Positions 46,582 to 56,122 of a stretch of 64,000 nt of DNA are shown one piece after another (position 1 is the stretch's first letter; every line of letters begins with the position of its first letter). A program made the position numbers and the translations under genes. The notes beneath the pieces are model-generated. The model saw nothing but the letters and a program-made list of their open reading frames with translations. It was not told the origin of the DNA and searched no databases. The DNA comes from an uncultured Ruminiclostridium sp. (GTDB lineage: Bacteria; Bacillota; Clostridia; Oscillospirales; Ruminococcaceae): positions 41,825-105,824 of the forward strand of contig CANQIB010000009.1 of the NCBI GenBank assembly GCA_947623915.1, given 5' to 3'.

Positions 46582-47436
46582 CTATTTCTGATACTCAAAT
46601 TTTGCACTGACTACAAAGGTGAATGTGTTGCTATTGGGGAAGCAATCGTTGCCATCGCTATCAACCATGATCCACTTGCATTCTGATATTCCTTCAAAAC
46701 CGCGGGCATCCATGCTCTCGGTTATTTTTACATCTTTATGTGGAGGCGTGTCCGGTATATCGATATAGTTTTCCTTTGCTCTCGGACGGACTGCATCGTG
46801 GTTTGAGAAAAAGAGCCTACGTCCACGCCATGTCTGTGTCCCAGTATTTTCAAATTCCCAAGTATGTTGAAACTTCTCATAAATATTTACTTGGTAGATC
46901 GGTCGGAATTTGGACTTGAAATATATCTGATCTCCCGGATACAGCACCGATGCATGGTGATATGATTCAGCGGTCTCCATCTGCGGTTCAGTAAGGAGCT
47001 TCTGATATTCCAACGCAACTATATCGTCAGCCTCATCGGTATCGCTTTCAATAAACGCTCGGAACTGAATCGCCAATGACCTGCACAGACAGTCATCGTC
47101 CATTTCGGTGGTCGGAGGAATACCAAACGCAAGCATCACATCTCGCATCTTTGCGGTTTCAATATTTTCTTTATAAAAAGCGGCAAGTCCGTCCTCGTTA
47201 AACGGATGGAAGGATGATTTAATATCTGCAGTCATCGTTCGAGAGCCGTCATATAGCTTTCTCGGCAAAGGTACATCCTCGGAGGTGTACCTTTTTCCTT
47301 TTGTGAACGGGAAATGGGTACTTCCTGCTGCGCAAAAGCAGAGTGTCACAAATATACCGCTATTTTTTCTGTTCGGATAGTAAACCGCCGTCCGTATGTG
47401 CGGGTATAACCGCTCAAAATATGTCTTTACCAGCAC
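46582..47436 (-). CDS. Protein with C-terminal NBR1-like Ig (FW) domain
   Basis: QHTWEFENTGTQTWRGRRLFFSN...YIDIPDTPPHKDVKITESMDARGFEGISECKWIMVDSDGNDCFPNSNTFTFVVSAKF; RBS AAGGAG before ATG 47436. Confidence 0.6.
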   Translation of the reverse strand: MLVKTYFERLYPHIRTAVYYPNRKNSGIFVTLCFCAAGSTHFPFTKGKRYTSEDVPLPRKLYDGSRTMTADIKSSFHPFNEDGLAAFYKENIETAKMRDVMLAFGIPPTTEMDDDCLCRSLAIQFRAFIESDTDEADDIVALEYQKLLTEPQMETAESYHHASVLYPGDQIYFKSKFRPIYQVNIYEKFQHTWEFENTGTQTWRGRRLFFSNHDAVRPRAKENYIDIPDTPPHKDVKITESMDARGFEGISECKWIMVDSDGNDCFPNSNTFTFVVSAKFEYQK

Positions 47437-47468
47437 ATCTGTTTCTCCTTGTTTTACGATTTTTAATC

Positions 47469-47519
47469 TGTCCTATATTTTGTCTCATGTGTCCTATGTT
47501 TCCCGTCTTTTATGTCCTA
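47469..47519. repeat. Three TGTCCTA iterons upstream of the NBR1-like gene
   Basis: TGTCCTA at 47469, 47490 and 47513 (spacing 21 and 23 bp). Confidence 0.6.
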
Positions 47520-47687
47520 AATATGCAAGCGATAATTAAGACGATGAGTGAGGGGCTACTTAGGGACATAAATAGACCACTACTATTATACAGCAAACAT
47601 CCACAAAAATCAACCCCTTATAGGCAAATATGTTTGTAAACACCTATTAATCCACTCATCAAGTTGTTAATGAAGGAGGTGACTACT

Positions 47688-47828
47688 ATGGCCAAGAACG
47701 GTAAGCAGACAAGCCGCAAAGTGGCTTCGACAGCCAGTAAAGTTCTGCGCGACGGACGCTTTAGCAAGGCATCAAAGTCTGCTGCTGGCAGTGCTTTGTC
47801 GCAAACAAAGCCTCGTAAGGGGAAATAA
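47688..47828 (+). CDS. Small basic protein MAKNGKQTSRKVASTASKVLRDGRFSKASKSAAGSALSQTKPRKGK
   Basis: 46-codon ORF with strong RBS AAGGAGG; absent from the ORF track because it is short. Confidence 0.7.
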   Translation: MAKNGKQTSRKVASTASKVLRDGRFSKASKSAAGSALSQTKPRKGK

Positions 47829-48029
47829 ACCCTAACGACAGATGGGCAGCGACTGGTTCTGGAAATCGGCCTGCCCATCTCCCTTCGGGGAGACAACAAC
47901 AAATTAATCTCACAGCCTGAGATGCGCATTAAGGCGGCGGGATACATAAAGAGTTCTGTTACGGTCATGACCGTACTGTATCCTCTGATGTTCCCACCGT
48001 GCTTTGCTATGCCATTTTAGGCGTTTTCA

Positions 48030-48054
48030 GCCGGTGTACATCAGATGCACCGGC
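48030..48054 (+). terminator. Rho-independent terminator-like hairpin
   Basis: GCCGGTG-TACATCAGATG-CACCGGC followed by TCTTTTT. Confidence 0.65.
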
Positions 48055-48106
48055 TCTTTTTGTGTCCTTCCGTCAGTATCCGCTATCCAGGCGGAAAGGA
48101 CAAGTT

Positions 48107-48496
48107 GTGAAAATCAAGTACCAATTCGTAACGGGCGAGGTCACGGAAGTCGAGGTCTCCGAGGAGATCGGTGCCGTGATAACCGCCAGCCGCAGGGCCG
48201 AACACGCTTTGGAGGAGCGTAACCGCTACCACTGCTATTCCTTCGATGCCATCGAGTACGAGGGAAAAGAATACGCTGACCCGGATACGCCGGAGTCGAT
48301 TCACGAAAGGACCGAGCGGGACAAGCGGCTGTACACCGCTCTGGAAACGCTCACTGAAGTCCAGCGCCGCAGACTGCTGATGAGGGCTGAAGGGCTGTCA
48401 TATCGAGAGATCGCCCGGCGTGAAGGCGTGTCCGACCATAAGAAGATTCAGAAGTCCATCAACGAGGCCAGAGAAAAAATCAAAAATTTTTTCTGA
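48107..48496 (+). CDS. Sigma-70 region-4-like phage/mobile element regulator
   Basis: GTG start; LTEVQRRRLLMRAEGLSYREIARREGVSDHKKIQKSINEAREKIKNFF. Confidence 0.75.
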   Translation: MKIKYQFVTGEVTEVEVSEEIGAVITASRRAEHALEERNRYHCYSFDAIEYEGKEYADPDTPESIHERTERDKRLYTALETLTEVQRRRLLMRAEGLSYREIARREGVSDHKKIQKSINEAREKIKNFF

Positions 48497-48587
48497 CTCA
48501 GGGGCCCCAAAACGACCTGCTTTTCTGCGTATGTCGGAAGGCAGCAAAACAGTTACTCAAAATCGCCTTCCAGAAAGGACGGTTGAT

Positions 48588-48788
48588 ATGAAACACAACC
48601 TCGAAATCAGCGTTTCCAAAAAGCCGCTGGAGGGCGGGATCGTACAGTGCCGCAGCGTGTCCATGCGTGAGAAACTGCTCACCAGGCTGTTCGGCAGGAA
48701 GGAAAAGGTCATGATCCTCGTCCCCGGCAACAGCGTGGAGATGGTTTCCATCTCCGAGATCCCGGAGGGGGGTGCGGTCGGTGAGTAA
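48588..48788 (+). CDS. Small phage protein of unknown function
   Basis: MKHNLEISVSKKPLEGGIVQCRSVSMREKLLTRLFGRKEKVMILVPGNSVEMVSISEI; typical early-phage position. Confidence 0.65.
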   Translation: MKHNLEISVSKKPLEGGIVQCRSVSMREKLLTRLFGRKEKVMILVPGNSVEMVSISEIPEGGAVGE

Positions 48789-49116
48789 GATCAAGCTGCT
48801 CCTCGATGTGGTCGAGGACCTGCGCTCCCTGGCGGACAGCGTCCAGGCTGTGGCCGACGCCATGCTCCGAAACGAGGAGCCGGACGCTCCCGCCGCGCCG
48901 AAGCCCCAGGAGCCGCCCAAACCCACGGCAGCGCCCAAGAAGGAGATCACTCTGGAACAGGTCAGAGCGGTTCTGGCTGAGAAAAGCCACGACGGGCTGA
49001 CAGCCGAGGTCAAGGAGCTTCTCCAGAAGTACGGCGCACAGAAACTCAGCGGCGTCGACCCCAAGCACTATGAGTCGCTGCTGAAGGACGCGGAGGTGCT
49101 GACCCATGCCACCTAA
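48781..49116 (+). CDS. Phage protein of unknown function
   Basis: EITLEQVRAVLAEKSHDGLTAEVKELLQKYGAQKLSGVDPKHYESLLKDAEVL; overlaps the next gene. Confidence 0.65.
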   Translation: MSKIKLLLDVVEDLRSLADSVQAVADAMLRNEEPDAPAAPKPQEPPKPTAAPKKEITLEQVRAVLAEKSHDGLTAEVKELLQKYGAQKLSGVDPKHYESLLKDAEVLTHAT

Positions 49117-50248
49117 CACACACGCGATCCTCTCCGCATCCTCTTCCCACCGCTGGCTGAACTGCAATCCGTCCGCAAGGCTGGAGCAGGAATTTGCCGA
49201 CCGGGAAACGGACGCCGCGGCGGAAGGCACAGCCGCCCACGCGCTCTGCGAACACAAGCTGCGCCGCGCTCTGAAGATGCGCTCCAAGAAACCCATCAGC
49301 CCCTACGACTGCGACGAGATGGACGCCTACACCGACGCCTATGTGGAGTTCGTCATGGAGGCTCTCGCCGAGGCAAAGCAGGAATGCAAGGACCCGCTGG
49401 TGCTGATCGAGCAGAAGCTGGACTTCTCCTGCTATGTGCCGGACGGTTTCGGAACCGGAGACTGCCTCATCGTGGCGGACAAGCTGCTCCACATCATCGA
49501 CTTCAAGTATGGGCAGGGCGTTCTGGTGGACGCCGAGCAGAATCCGCAGATGATGCTCTACGCCTTGGGCGCGCTCCGGCTGTTCGACTCTCTCTACGAC
49601 ATCACCGAGGTGTCGATGTCCATCTTCCAGCCGCGCCGGGAAAACGTCTCCACCTGGACGATCTCCGTGGACGACCTTCTCGATTGGGCGGAAAACACCC
49701 TCAAGCCGAAAGCGGAACTCGCCTTCAAGGGCGAAGGCGAATACACGCCCGGCTCCTGGTGCCAGTTCTGCAAGGCGGCGGTCAAGTGCCGCGCCAGAGC
49801 CGAGGCGAAGCTCCAGCTTGCCCGGTACGAGTTCGCCATGCCGCCGCTCCTCTCCGATGAGGAGATCGAGGACATCCTTCTGAAGCTGGACGACCTCACC
49901 AAGTGGGCAAACGAGATCACCGCCTACGCCCAGGACGCCGCGGTCAATCACGGAAAGGTATGGCGCGGTTTCAAGCTGGTGGAGAGCCGGACGAACCGCC
50001 GCTACACCGATGAAGAAGCGGTCGCCCAGGCAGCGAATGCCGCCGGGTACCACGACATCTACAAAAAGAGCCTGATTCCCATCACCGAGATGGAGCGGCT
50101 CATGGGCAAAAAGACCTTTGCCGAGATCATCGGCTCTCTGGTCGAGAAGCCCAAAGGACGGCCGACGCTCGTTCCCGCATCCGACAAGCGTCCCGCCATC
50201 GTAAGCACGGGTGCGGAACAAGATTTTACTGATTTTAAGGAGGACTAA
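49106..50248 (+). CDS. DUF2800 family phage protein (Cas4/RecB-like nuclease fold)
   Basis: HAILSASSSHRWLNCNPSARLEQEFADRETDAAAEGTAAHALCEHKL...IIDFKYGQGV...CQFCKAAVKCRARAEA. Confidence 0.88.
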   Translation: MPPNTHAILSASSSHRWLNCNPSARLEQEFADRETDAAAEGTAAHALCEHKLRRALKMRSKKPISPYDCDEMDAYTDAYVEFVMEALAEAKQECKDPLVLIEQKLDFSCYVPDGFGTGDCLIVADKLLHIIDFKYGQGVLVDAEQNPQMMLYALGALRLFDSLYDITEVSMSIFQPRRENVSTWTISVDDLLDWAENTLKPKAELAFKGEGEYTPGSWCQFCKAAVKCRARAEAKLQLARYEFAMPPLLSDEEIEDILLKLDDLTKWANEITAYAQDAAVNHGKVWRGFKLVESRTNRRYTDEEAVAQAANAAGYHDIYKKSLIPITEMERLMGKKTFAEIIGSLVEKPKGRPTLVPASDKRPAIVSTGAEQDFTDFKED

Positions 50249-50251
50249 AAA

Positions 50252-50800
50252 ATGTCTACTGTTAATAACACCACCAAGGTCGTCACCGGCATCGTCCGGC
50301 TCAGCTACGCCAACATTTGGGAGCCGGCTTCCGTCAACGGCGGGACGCCGAAATACTCCGTCTCGCTCATCATCCCCAAGTCCGACACCAAGACCATCGC
50401 CGCCATCAACGCCGCCGTGGACGCCGCCATCAAGCAGGGCGCCGCGAAGTTCGGCGGCAAGATCCCCAACAAGGCGGCTCTGAAGCTCCCGCTCCGCGAC
50501 GGCGACACCGAGCGCGAGGACGAGGCGTACAAGGATTCCTACTTCGTGAACGCCAACAGCACCACCGCCCCTCAGATCGTTGACCGCGCCGTGCAGCCCA
50601 TCCTGGACCGCTCCGAGGTCTACTCCGGCTGCTATGCCCGTGTGTCGGTGAACTTCTACGCTTTCAACAGCAACGGCAACCGCGGCATCGCCTGTGGGCT
50701 GGGCAACATCCAGAAGATCCGTGACGGCGAACCCCTCGGCGGCCGCACTTCCGCCGCTGACGATTTTGCTACCGACCTCGACGACGATTTCCTGTCCTGA
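50252..50800 (+). CDS. DUF2815 family phage protein (ssDNA-binding-like)
   Basis: VRLSYANIWEPASVNGGTPKYSVSLIIPKSD. Confidence 0.88.
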   Translation: MSTVNNTTKVVTGIVRLSYANIWEPASVNGGTPKYSVSLIIPKSDTKTIAAINAAVDAAIKQGAAKFGGKIPNKAALKLPLRDGDTEREDEAYKDSYFVNANSTTAPQIVDRAVQPILDRSEVYSGCYARVSVNFYAFNSNGNRGIACGLGNIQKIRDGEPLGGRTSAADDFATDLDDDFLS

Positions 50801-50865
50801 TTATCACTTGGCAAGGGCGGCGGAGAGATTTCTCCGCTGCCCTGCCGCCGCAGGAAGGAGGCGCC

Positions 50866-52806
50866 ATGAGAAATCTATCTATCGACATTGAAACCTATTC
50901 GCCGGAGCAGCTTGCCAAGTGCGGCGTGTACCGCTACTGCCAGCACCCGGACTTTGAGATACTGCTTTTCGGCTATTCCATCGACGGAGCGCCCGTCCAG
51001 GTGGTGGACTTCACCGCCGGGGAGCGTCTGCCGGAAGCGGTCTACTCGGCTCTGACCGACCCGAACGTGACGAAGTGGGCATTCAACGCGCAGTTCGAGC
51101 GTGTGTGTCTGTCGCGGTTCTTAGGGTACCCTGTCGGAACCTATCTGGACCCTGTCTCCTGGCGATGCACGATGGTCTGGGCGGCGACGCTCGGACTGCC
51201 GCTCTCGCTGGAAGGCGTCGGCGCGGTGCTGGGGCTGGAAAAGCAAAAGCTGAAGGAAGGCAAAGACCTCATCCGCTACTTCTGCACCCCGGCGAAAGCC
51301 AGGGACGGCGGCGTTTTTCGACATTATTCGACAGATAACCCGGAAAAGTGGGCGGTTTTCAAAGCGTATAACCGACGCGATGTGGAAACCGAAATGGGCA
51401 TCCAGCAAAAGCTCGCCAAGTTCCCGGTGCCGGAATCCGAGTGGCGGAACTACCAGCTTGACCAGCGCATCAACGACCGGGGCATCATGCTCGACATGGA
51501 GATGGTGCGTCAGGCGATAGACTGCGACGAGCAGTTCAAGCGGACACACCTCGATATGGCGCGGTCGGTGACGGGACTGGACAACCCCAACTCCCCGGCG
51601 CAGCTGAAAGCGTGGCTCTCCGAGCGCGGCGTGGAAGCCGAGTCCCTCTCCAAAGCGGCCGTCCTCTCCCTGCTGGAAGAGGCGGACGGCGAGGTAGAAC
51701 TCGCCCTGTCTCTAAGACAGGAACTCGCCAAGAGCAGCGTCAAGAAATACACGGCGATGGAGATGGCGGTCGGCTCGGACAGCCGCGCCAGAGGTCTGAT
51801 CCAGTTCTACGGAGCCAACCGAACAGGCCGATTTGCCGGGCGTTTGATCCAAGTCCAGAACCTTCCGCAGAACCATCTGCCCGATCTGGACGAGGTGCGC
51901 CGGCTCCTGAAATGCCGCCAATTTGACGCCATTGAGATGCTATATGACTCCGTGCCGCTGGTGCTGTCGGAACTGATCCGCACCGCCTTCGTGCCGAAAC
52001 CGGGCTGCCGCTTCTTCGTGGCGGACTTCGCGGCAATCGAGGCGCGTGTCATCGCGTGGATCGCCGGAGAACAGTGGCGGCAGGAGGTGTTCGCCAAAGG
52101 CGGCGACATCTACTGCGCCAGCGCAAGCCAGATGTTCCATGTTCCCGTGGAAAAGCACGGAGTCAACGGACATTTGCGGCAAAAAGGCAAAATCGCCGAA
52201 CTTGCCCTCGGCTACGGCGGTTCGGTCGGCGCTCTGAAGGCGATGGGCGCTTTGAGCATGGGTGTGCCGGAGGAGGAACTCAAGCCGCTGGTGGACGCCT
52301 GGCGCGGCTCGAACCCAAACATCGTGAAACTCTGGTGGGACGTAGACCGGGCGGCATCCACCTGTGTCCGGGAGAAAGTCCCCACCGAGACACACGGCAT
52401 CCGCTTCTTCTATCAGAGCGGGATGCTCTTCATCGTCCTGCATTCCGGGCGGCGGCTGGTGTATGTCAAACCCCGCATGGGGATCAACCGCTACGGCAGC
52501 GAGACGGTCACCTACGAAGGCGTCGGCACACAGAAGAAGTGGCTCCGGCTGGAAAGCTACGGGCCCAAATTCGTCGAGAACATCGTCCAGGCGACCGCCA
52601 GGGACATCCTCGTGGAAGCCATGCAAAGGCTGGACGCCAAGGGCTACAAGATCGTGATGCACGTCCACGACGAGGCGGTCATCGAGGCTCCGGCGGATAC
52701 CTCGCTGGAGGATATCTGCTCCGTCATGGGCGAGACGCCTGCGTGGGCTAAAGGACTGCTGCTCCGAGCGGACGGCTATGTCTGCGACTTTTACAAGAAA
52801 GACTGA
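50866..52806 (+). CDS. Phage family A DNA polymerase
   Basis: N-terminal exonuclease-like SIDIETYS; FVADFAAIEARVIAWIAGE (motif A); HVHDEAVIEAP (motif C). Confidence 0.93.
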   Translation: MRNLSIDIETYSPEQLAKCGVYRYCQHPDFEILLFGYSIDGAPVQVVDFTAGERLPEAVYSALTDPNVTKWAFNAQFERVCLSRFLGYPVGTYLDPVSWRCTMVWAATLGLPLSLEGVGAVLGLEKQKLKEGKDLIRYFCTPAKARDGGVFRHYSTDNPEKWAVFKAYNRRDVETEMGIQQKLAKFPVPESEWRNYQLDQRINDRGIMLDMEMVRQAIDCDEQFKRTHLDMARSVTGLDNPNSPAQLKAWLSERGVEAESLSKAAVLSLLEEADGEVELALSLRQELAKSSVKKYTAMEMAVGSDSRARGLIQFYGANRTGRFAGRLIQVQNLPQNHLPDLDEVRRLLKCRQFDAIEMLYDSVPLVLSELIRTAFVPKPGCRFFVADFAAIEARVIAWIAGEQWRQEVFAKGGDIYCASASQMFHVPVEKHGVNGHLRQKGKIAELALGYGGSVGALKAMGALSMGVPEEELKPLVDAWRGSNPNIVKLWWDVDRAASTCVREKVPTETHGIRFFYQSGMLFIVLHSGRRLVYVKPRMGINRYGSETVTYEGVGTQKKWLRLESYGPKFVENIVQATARDILVEAMQRLDAKGYKIVMHVHDEAVIEAPADTSLEDICSVMGETPAWAKGLLLRADGYVCDFYKKD

Positions 52807-52817
52807 GGTAGAAACCT

Positions 52818-53243
52818 ATGGGAATAAACAAATTCAACTCCGAGGGCTACTATGACCCGACGGCATACGCCGCCCTCACCACGATCGAGAAGGAAGCGAA
52901 GCAGTCATGCGGCTTTCGCCCTCTCGTTTACATCTGCTCCCCGCTGTCCGGCGATGTGGAGCGCAACCAGGCGGAGGCCCGGCGCTACTGCCGTTACGCC
53001 GTCGAGAACGGAGCCATTCCGCTGGCGCCGCATCTGTACTTCCCGCAGTTCATGAACGACGCCGCTCCCGCCGAGCGGAATCTGGCGCTTTTCATGGACA
53101 TCGTCCTGCTGTCGAAATGCGCCGAACTGTGGGTATTCGGAGAGACCATCTCCAAGGGCATGAGCATTGAGATCGAAAAGGCCAAGCGGAAAGGTCAGCC
53201 GATCCGCTGGTTCACCGCTGACTGTAAGGAGGTATCCAAATGA
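52818..53243 (+). CDS. DUF4406-like protein
   Basis: VYICSPLSGDVERNQAEARRYCRYAVENGAIPLAPHLYFPQFM. Confidence 0.85.
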   Translation: MGINKFNSEGYYDPTAYAALTTIEKEAKQSCGFRPLVYICSPLSGDVERNQAEARRYCRYAVENGAIPLAPHLYFPQFMNDAAPAERNLALFMDIVLLSKCAELWVFGETISKGMSIEIEKAKRKGQPIRWFTADCKEVSK

Positions 53244-55591
53244 AAATCGCTGTCGGCAACAGCCGCATGGACAAGAAATGGATCAATCGAGACATCACCT
53301 GGGAGGACCTCTGCAAGAAGGTCAGCGTCACCCAGCGCACCACCGAGACCGTGGAGGAATACCGCAAGCTGAAGAAAGGGATGCAGGACTCCATCAAGGA
53401 TGTGGGCGGTTTCGTGGGCGGTCATCTCAGACAGGGCCGCCGCAAGAACGGCATGGTGCTGTGCCGCTCCATGCTCACCCTGGACATGGACTACGGCAAG
53501 CCGGACATTTGGGACGAGATCGCCATGCTCCACGATTTCAAGTGCTGCGTGTATTCCACCCACAAGCATACCCCGGAAGCCCCGCGCCTGCGGCTCATCA
53601 TCCCGCTCTCCCGCGAGGTCACCGAGGAGGAATACCCGGCGGTCGCCAGGATGGTGGCAAAGGAGATCGGCATCGACCTCTTCGACGATACCACCTATGA
53701 AGCCTGCCGTCTGATGTACTGGCCTTCGACTTCGGTCAACGGCGACTTCTTCTTCGACAGCAAGGACGGTCCCGAACTGGACCCGGACGCCTATCTGTCC
53801 CTTTACGATGACTGGACGGACGCATCCACCTGGCCGGTATCTTCCCGGCAGTCCGAAGCTGTCCGGCGCAGCATCTCCCAGCAGGCCGACCCGCTCACCA
53901 AGCCGGGCGTCGTTGGGGCTTTCTGCCGCGCCTATACCATTGAGGAAGCCATCGACACCTTCCTCACCGATGTGTACGCGCCGTCCGCCATGAACGGCCG
54001 CTACGACTATATCCCCGCCGACAGCAGCGCGGGCGTCGTGATCTACGACGGCAAGTTCGCATACAGCCACCACGCCACCGATCCCGTCTGCGGACGGCTG
54101 CTGAACGCCTTTGACCTGGTGCGGCTGCACCGTTTCCGCGACCTGGACGAGAACAGCCCTCTGGACACACCCGTGGGCAAGCTGCCCTCGTTCAAGGCGA
54201 TGACCGATTTCGCCCTCGCCGACGAGAAGGTCAAGACGGTCTTTGCCGAGGAGCGGCAGGCCCAGGCAAGTTCCGAGTTCGCCGACGAGGACTGGCAGAC
54301 CCGGCTGGAACTGGACAAGGCCGGCAACATCAAAAACACGCTCCGCAACCTCACCCTCATTCTGGAGAACGACCCCATGCTGAAACCGCTGGTGTTCAAT
54401 CAGCTGCTGGACGGCATGGAGATCAAGGGCGAAGTGCCGTGGAAGCACCCCTCCAAGTTCTGGCGGGACGCGGACGACGCCCAGCTTATCAGCTATGTGG
54501 ACACCCACTACGGCACCTTCTCCGCGAGGAACTATGACATCGCGGTCATGAAGGTGACCGACGACCGCTCGTACCATCCCATCCGCGCCTTCATCGAGGA
54601 TCTGCCGGAATGGGACGGCGTCGAGCGCGTGGACACGCTGCTCATCGACTACCTGGGCGCGTCCGACACCGCCTATGTCCGAGCCGTCACGAGAAAGACC
54701 CTCTGCGCCGCCATCAGCCGTGTACTGCGGCCGGGCTGCAAGTTCGACTCCATGCTGGTGCTGAACGGTCCCCAGGGTGTGGGCAAAAGCACCCTCATCG
54801 CCAAACTCGCCGGCGAGTGGTTCTCCGACAGCTTGAACCTGGGCGACACCAAGGACAAGACCGCCGCCGAGAAACTGCAGGGGTACTGGATTCTGGAGAT
54901 CGGCGAACTGGCGGGACTCAAAAAGGCCGAGGTGGAGACGCTGCGCTCCTTCCTCTCCCGGCAGAACGACATCTACCGGGCGTCCTTCGGCAAGCGCGCT
55001 ACGCCGCACCTGCGGCAGTGCGTGTTCTTCGGCACGACCAACGCGGAGTCCGGCTATCTCCGTGACACCACGGGCAACCGCCGCTTCTGGCCGGTCAAGA
55101 CGCCGGGCGGCGCGGCCAAGCACTCCTGGCAGCTGACCAACGAGGAGATCCAGCAGATATGGGCGGAGGCGCTCGTGTATGTGAAGCGCGGGGAGAAACT
55201 CTATCTCGACGCCGATATGGAGACGCTGGCAAAGACCGAACAGCGCGAGGCTATGGAGTCCGACGAGCGTGAGGGACTGGTGCGCGTGTATCTGGACACG
55301 CTGCTCCCGGCAGATTGGGACAGCATGGACACCTTCGAGCGCCGGAACTTCCTGAACGGCTCCGAGTTCGGCGAACAGCAGCGCACGGGGACGGTCAAAC
55401 GCACTTCCGTGTCCAATATGGAGATCTGGTGCGAGTGCTTCGGCAAGGAGCGCGCCAATCTCCGCCGCGCCGACAGCAACGAACTGACGAGCATCCTCTC
55501 CCGGCTCGGCTGGAAGCGCGCCGACAACAAGGTGCGTATCCCGCTCTATGGGCCGCAGTATGTTTTCGTTCCGAAGGAGTGTTCCCAATGA
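53240..55591 (+). CDS. Virulence-associated protein E (VapE)-type primase/helicase
   Basis: Walker A VLNGPQGVGKSTLIAKLAGEWFSD; LEIGELAGLKKAEVETLRSFLSRQNDIYR. Confidence 0.9.
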   Translation: MKIAVGNSRMDKKWINRDITWEDLCKKVSVTQRTTETVEEYRKLKKGMQDSIKDVGGFVGGHLRQGRRKNGMVLCRSMLTLDMDYGKPDIWDEIAMLHDFKCCVYSTHKHTPEAPRLRLIIPLSREVTEEEYPAVARMVAKEIGIDLFDDTTYEACRLMYWPSTSVNGDFFFDSKDGPELDPDAYLSLYDDWTDASTWPVSSRQSEAVRRSISQQADPLTKPGVVGAFCRAYTIEEAIDTFLTDVYAPSAMNGRYDYIPADSSAGVVIYDGKFAYSHHATDPVCGRLLNAFDLVRLHRFRDLDENSPLDTPVGKLPSFKAMTDFALADEKVKTVFAEERQAQASSEFADEDWQTRLELDKAGNIKNTLRNLTLILENDPMLKPLVFNQLLDGMEIKGEVPWKHPSKFWRDADDAQLISYVDTHYGTFSARNYDIAVMKVTDDRSYHPIRAFIEDLPEWDGVERVDTLLIDYLGASDTAYVRAVTRKTLCAAISRVLRPGCKFDSMLVLNGPQGVGKSTLIAKLAGEWFSDSLNLGDTKDKTAAEKLQGYWILEIGELAGLKKAEVETLRSFLSRQNDIYRASFGKRATPHLRQCVFFGTTNAESGYLRDTTGNRRFWPVKTPGGAAKHSWQLTNEEIQQIWAEALVYVKRGEKLYLDADMETLAKTEQREAMESDEREGLVRVYLDTLLPADWDSMDTFERRNFLNGSEFGEQQRTGTVKRTSVSNMEIWCECFGKERANLRRADSNELTSILSRLGWKRADNKVRIPLYGPQYVFVPKECSQ

Positions 55592-55840
55592 CAAAACGCA
55601 TCCGCACCCAAAATCGGAACAAGTTCCGAGGGACAGCCGCGCTTGTCGGAACTCCGGCGAGAACACCCCAACGGTACGGCGGCAGCCCCTTTGGTAGTAA
55701 AGAAAATCGGCTCCCTTGTTCCTGTGTTCCTAACCTTTCTTATAAATCGAAAGAAATAGGAATAAAGGACAGAAAGCACTCGCAACACGCATATACGCGC
55801 GTAAAGGGCTTTTGGAGTTCCAAGAACACAGGAGGTCCTT

Positions 55841-56122
55841 ATGCGTGAGAAAACCATAGAGTCAAAACTGGTGAAGGCCGTCCGGGAGATCGGAGGTCTC
55901 GCGCCAAAGTTTGTAAGCCCTGGCCTTGATGGAGTACCAGACCGTCTGGTACTCCTGCCAGGAGGCAGAATCGCCTTCATTGAGTTGAAGGCCCAGGGAA
56001 AACCGCTGCGCCCTCTGCAGGTAAGGCGAAAAAGGCAGTTAGAAGCACTCGGCTTTTCGGTGTACCGCATTGACGGCCCGGAGCAGATTGGAGGGATACT
56101 CGATGAAATACAGTCCTCATGA
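55841..56122 (+). CDS. VRR-NUC domain nuclease
   Basis: VSPGLDGVPDRLVLLPGGRIAFIELKAQGKPLRPLQVRRKRQLEALGF. Confidence 0.92.
   Translation: MREKTIESKLVKAVREIGGLAPKFVSPGLDGVPDRLVLLPGGRIAFIELKAQGKPLRPLQVRRKRQLEALGFSVYRIDGPEQIGGILDEIQSS

Noticed and set aside
49046-50221. 391-aa minus-strand ORF
   Set aside because: Antisense to the clear DUF2800 gene.
53195-55666. 823-aa minus-strand ORF
   Set aside because: Fully antisense to the VapE-type gene, no recognizable domain; long antisense frames are expected in GC-rich coding DNA.
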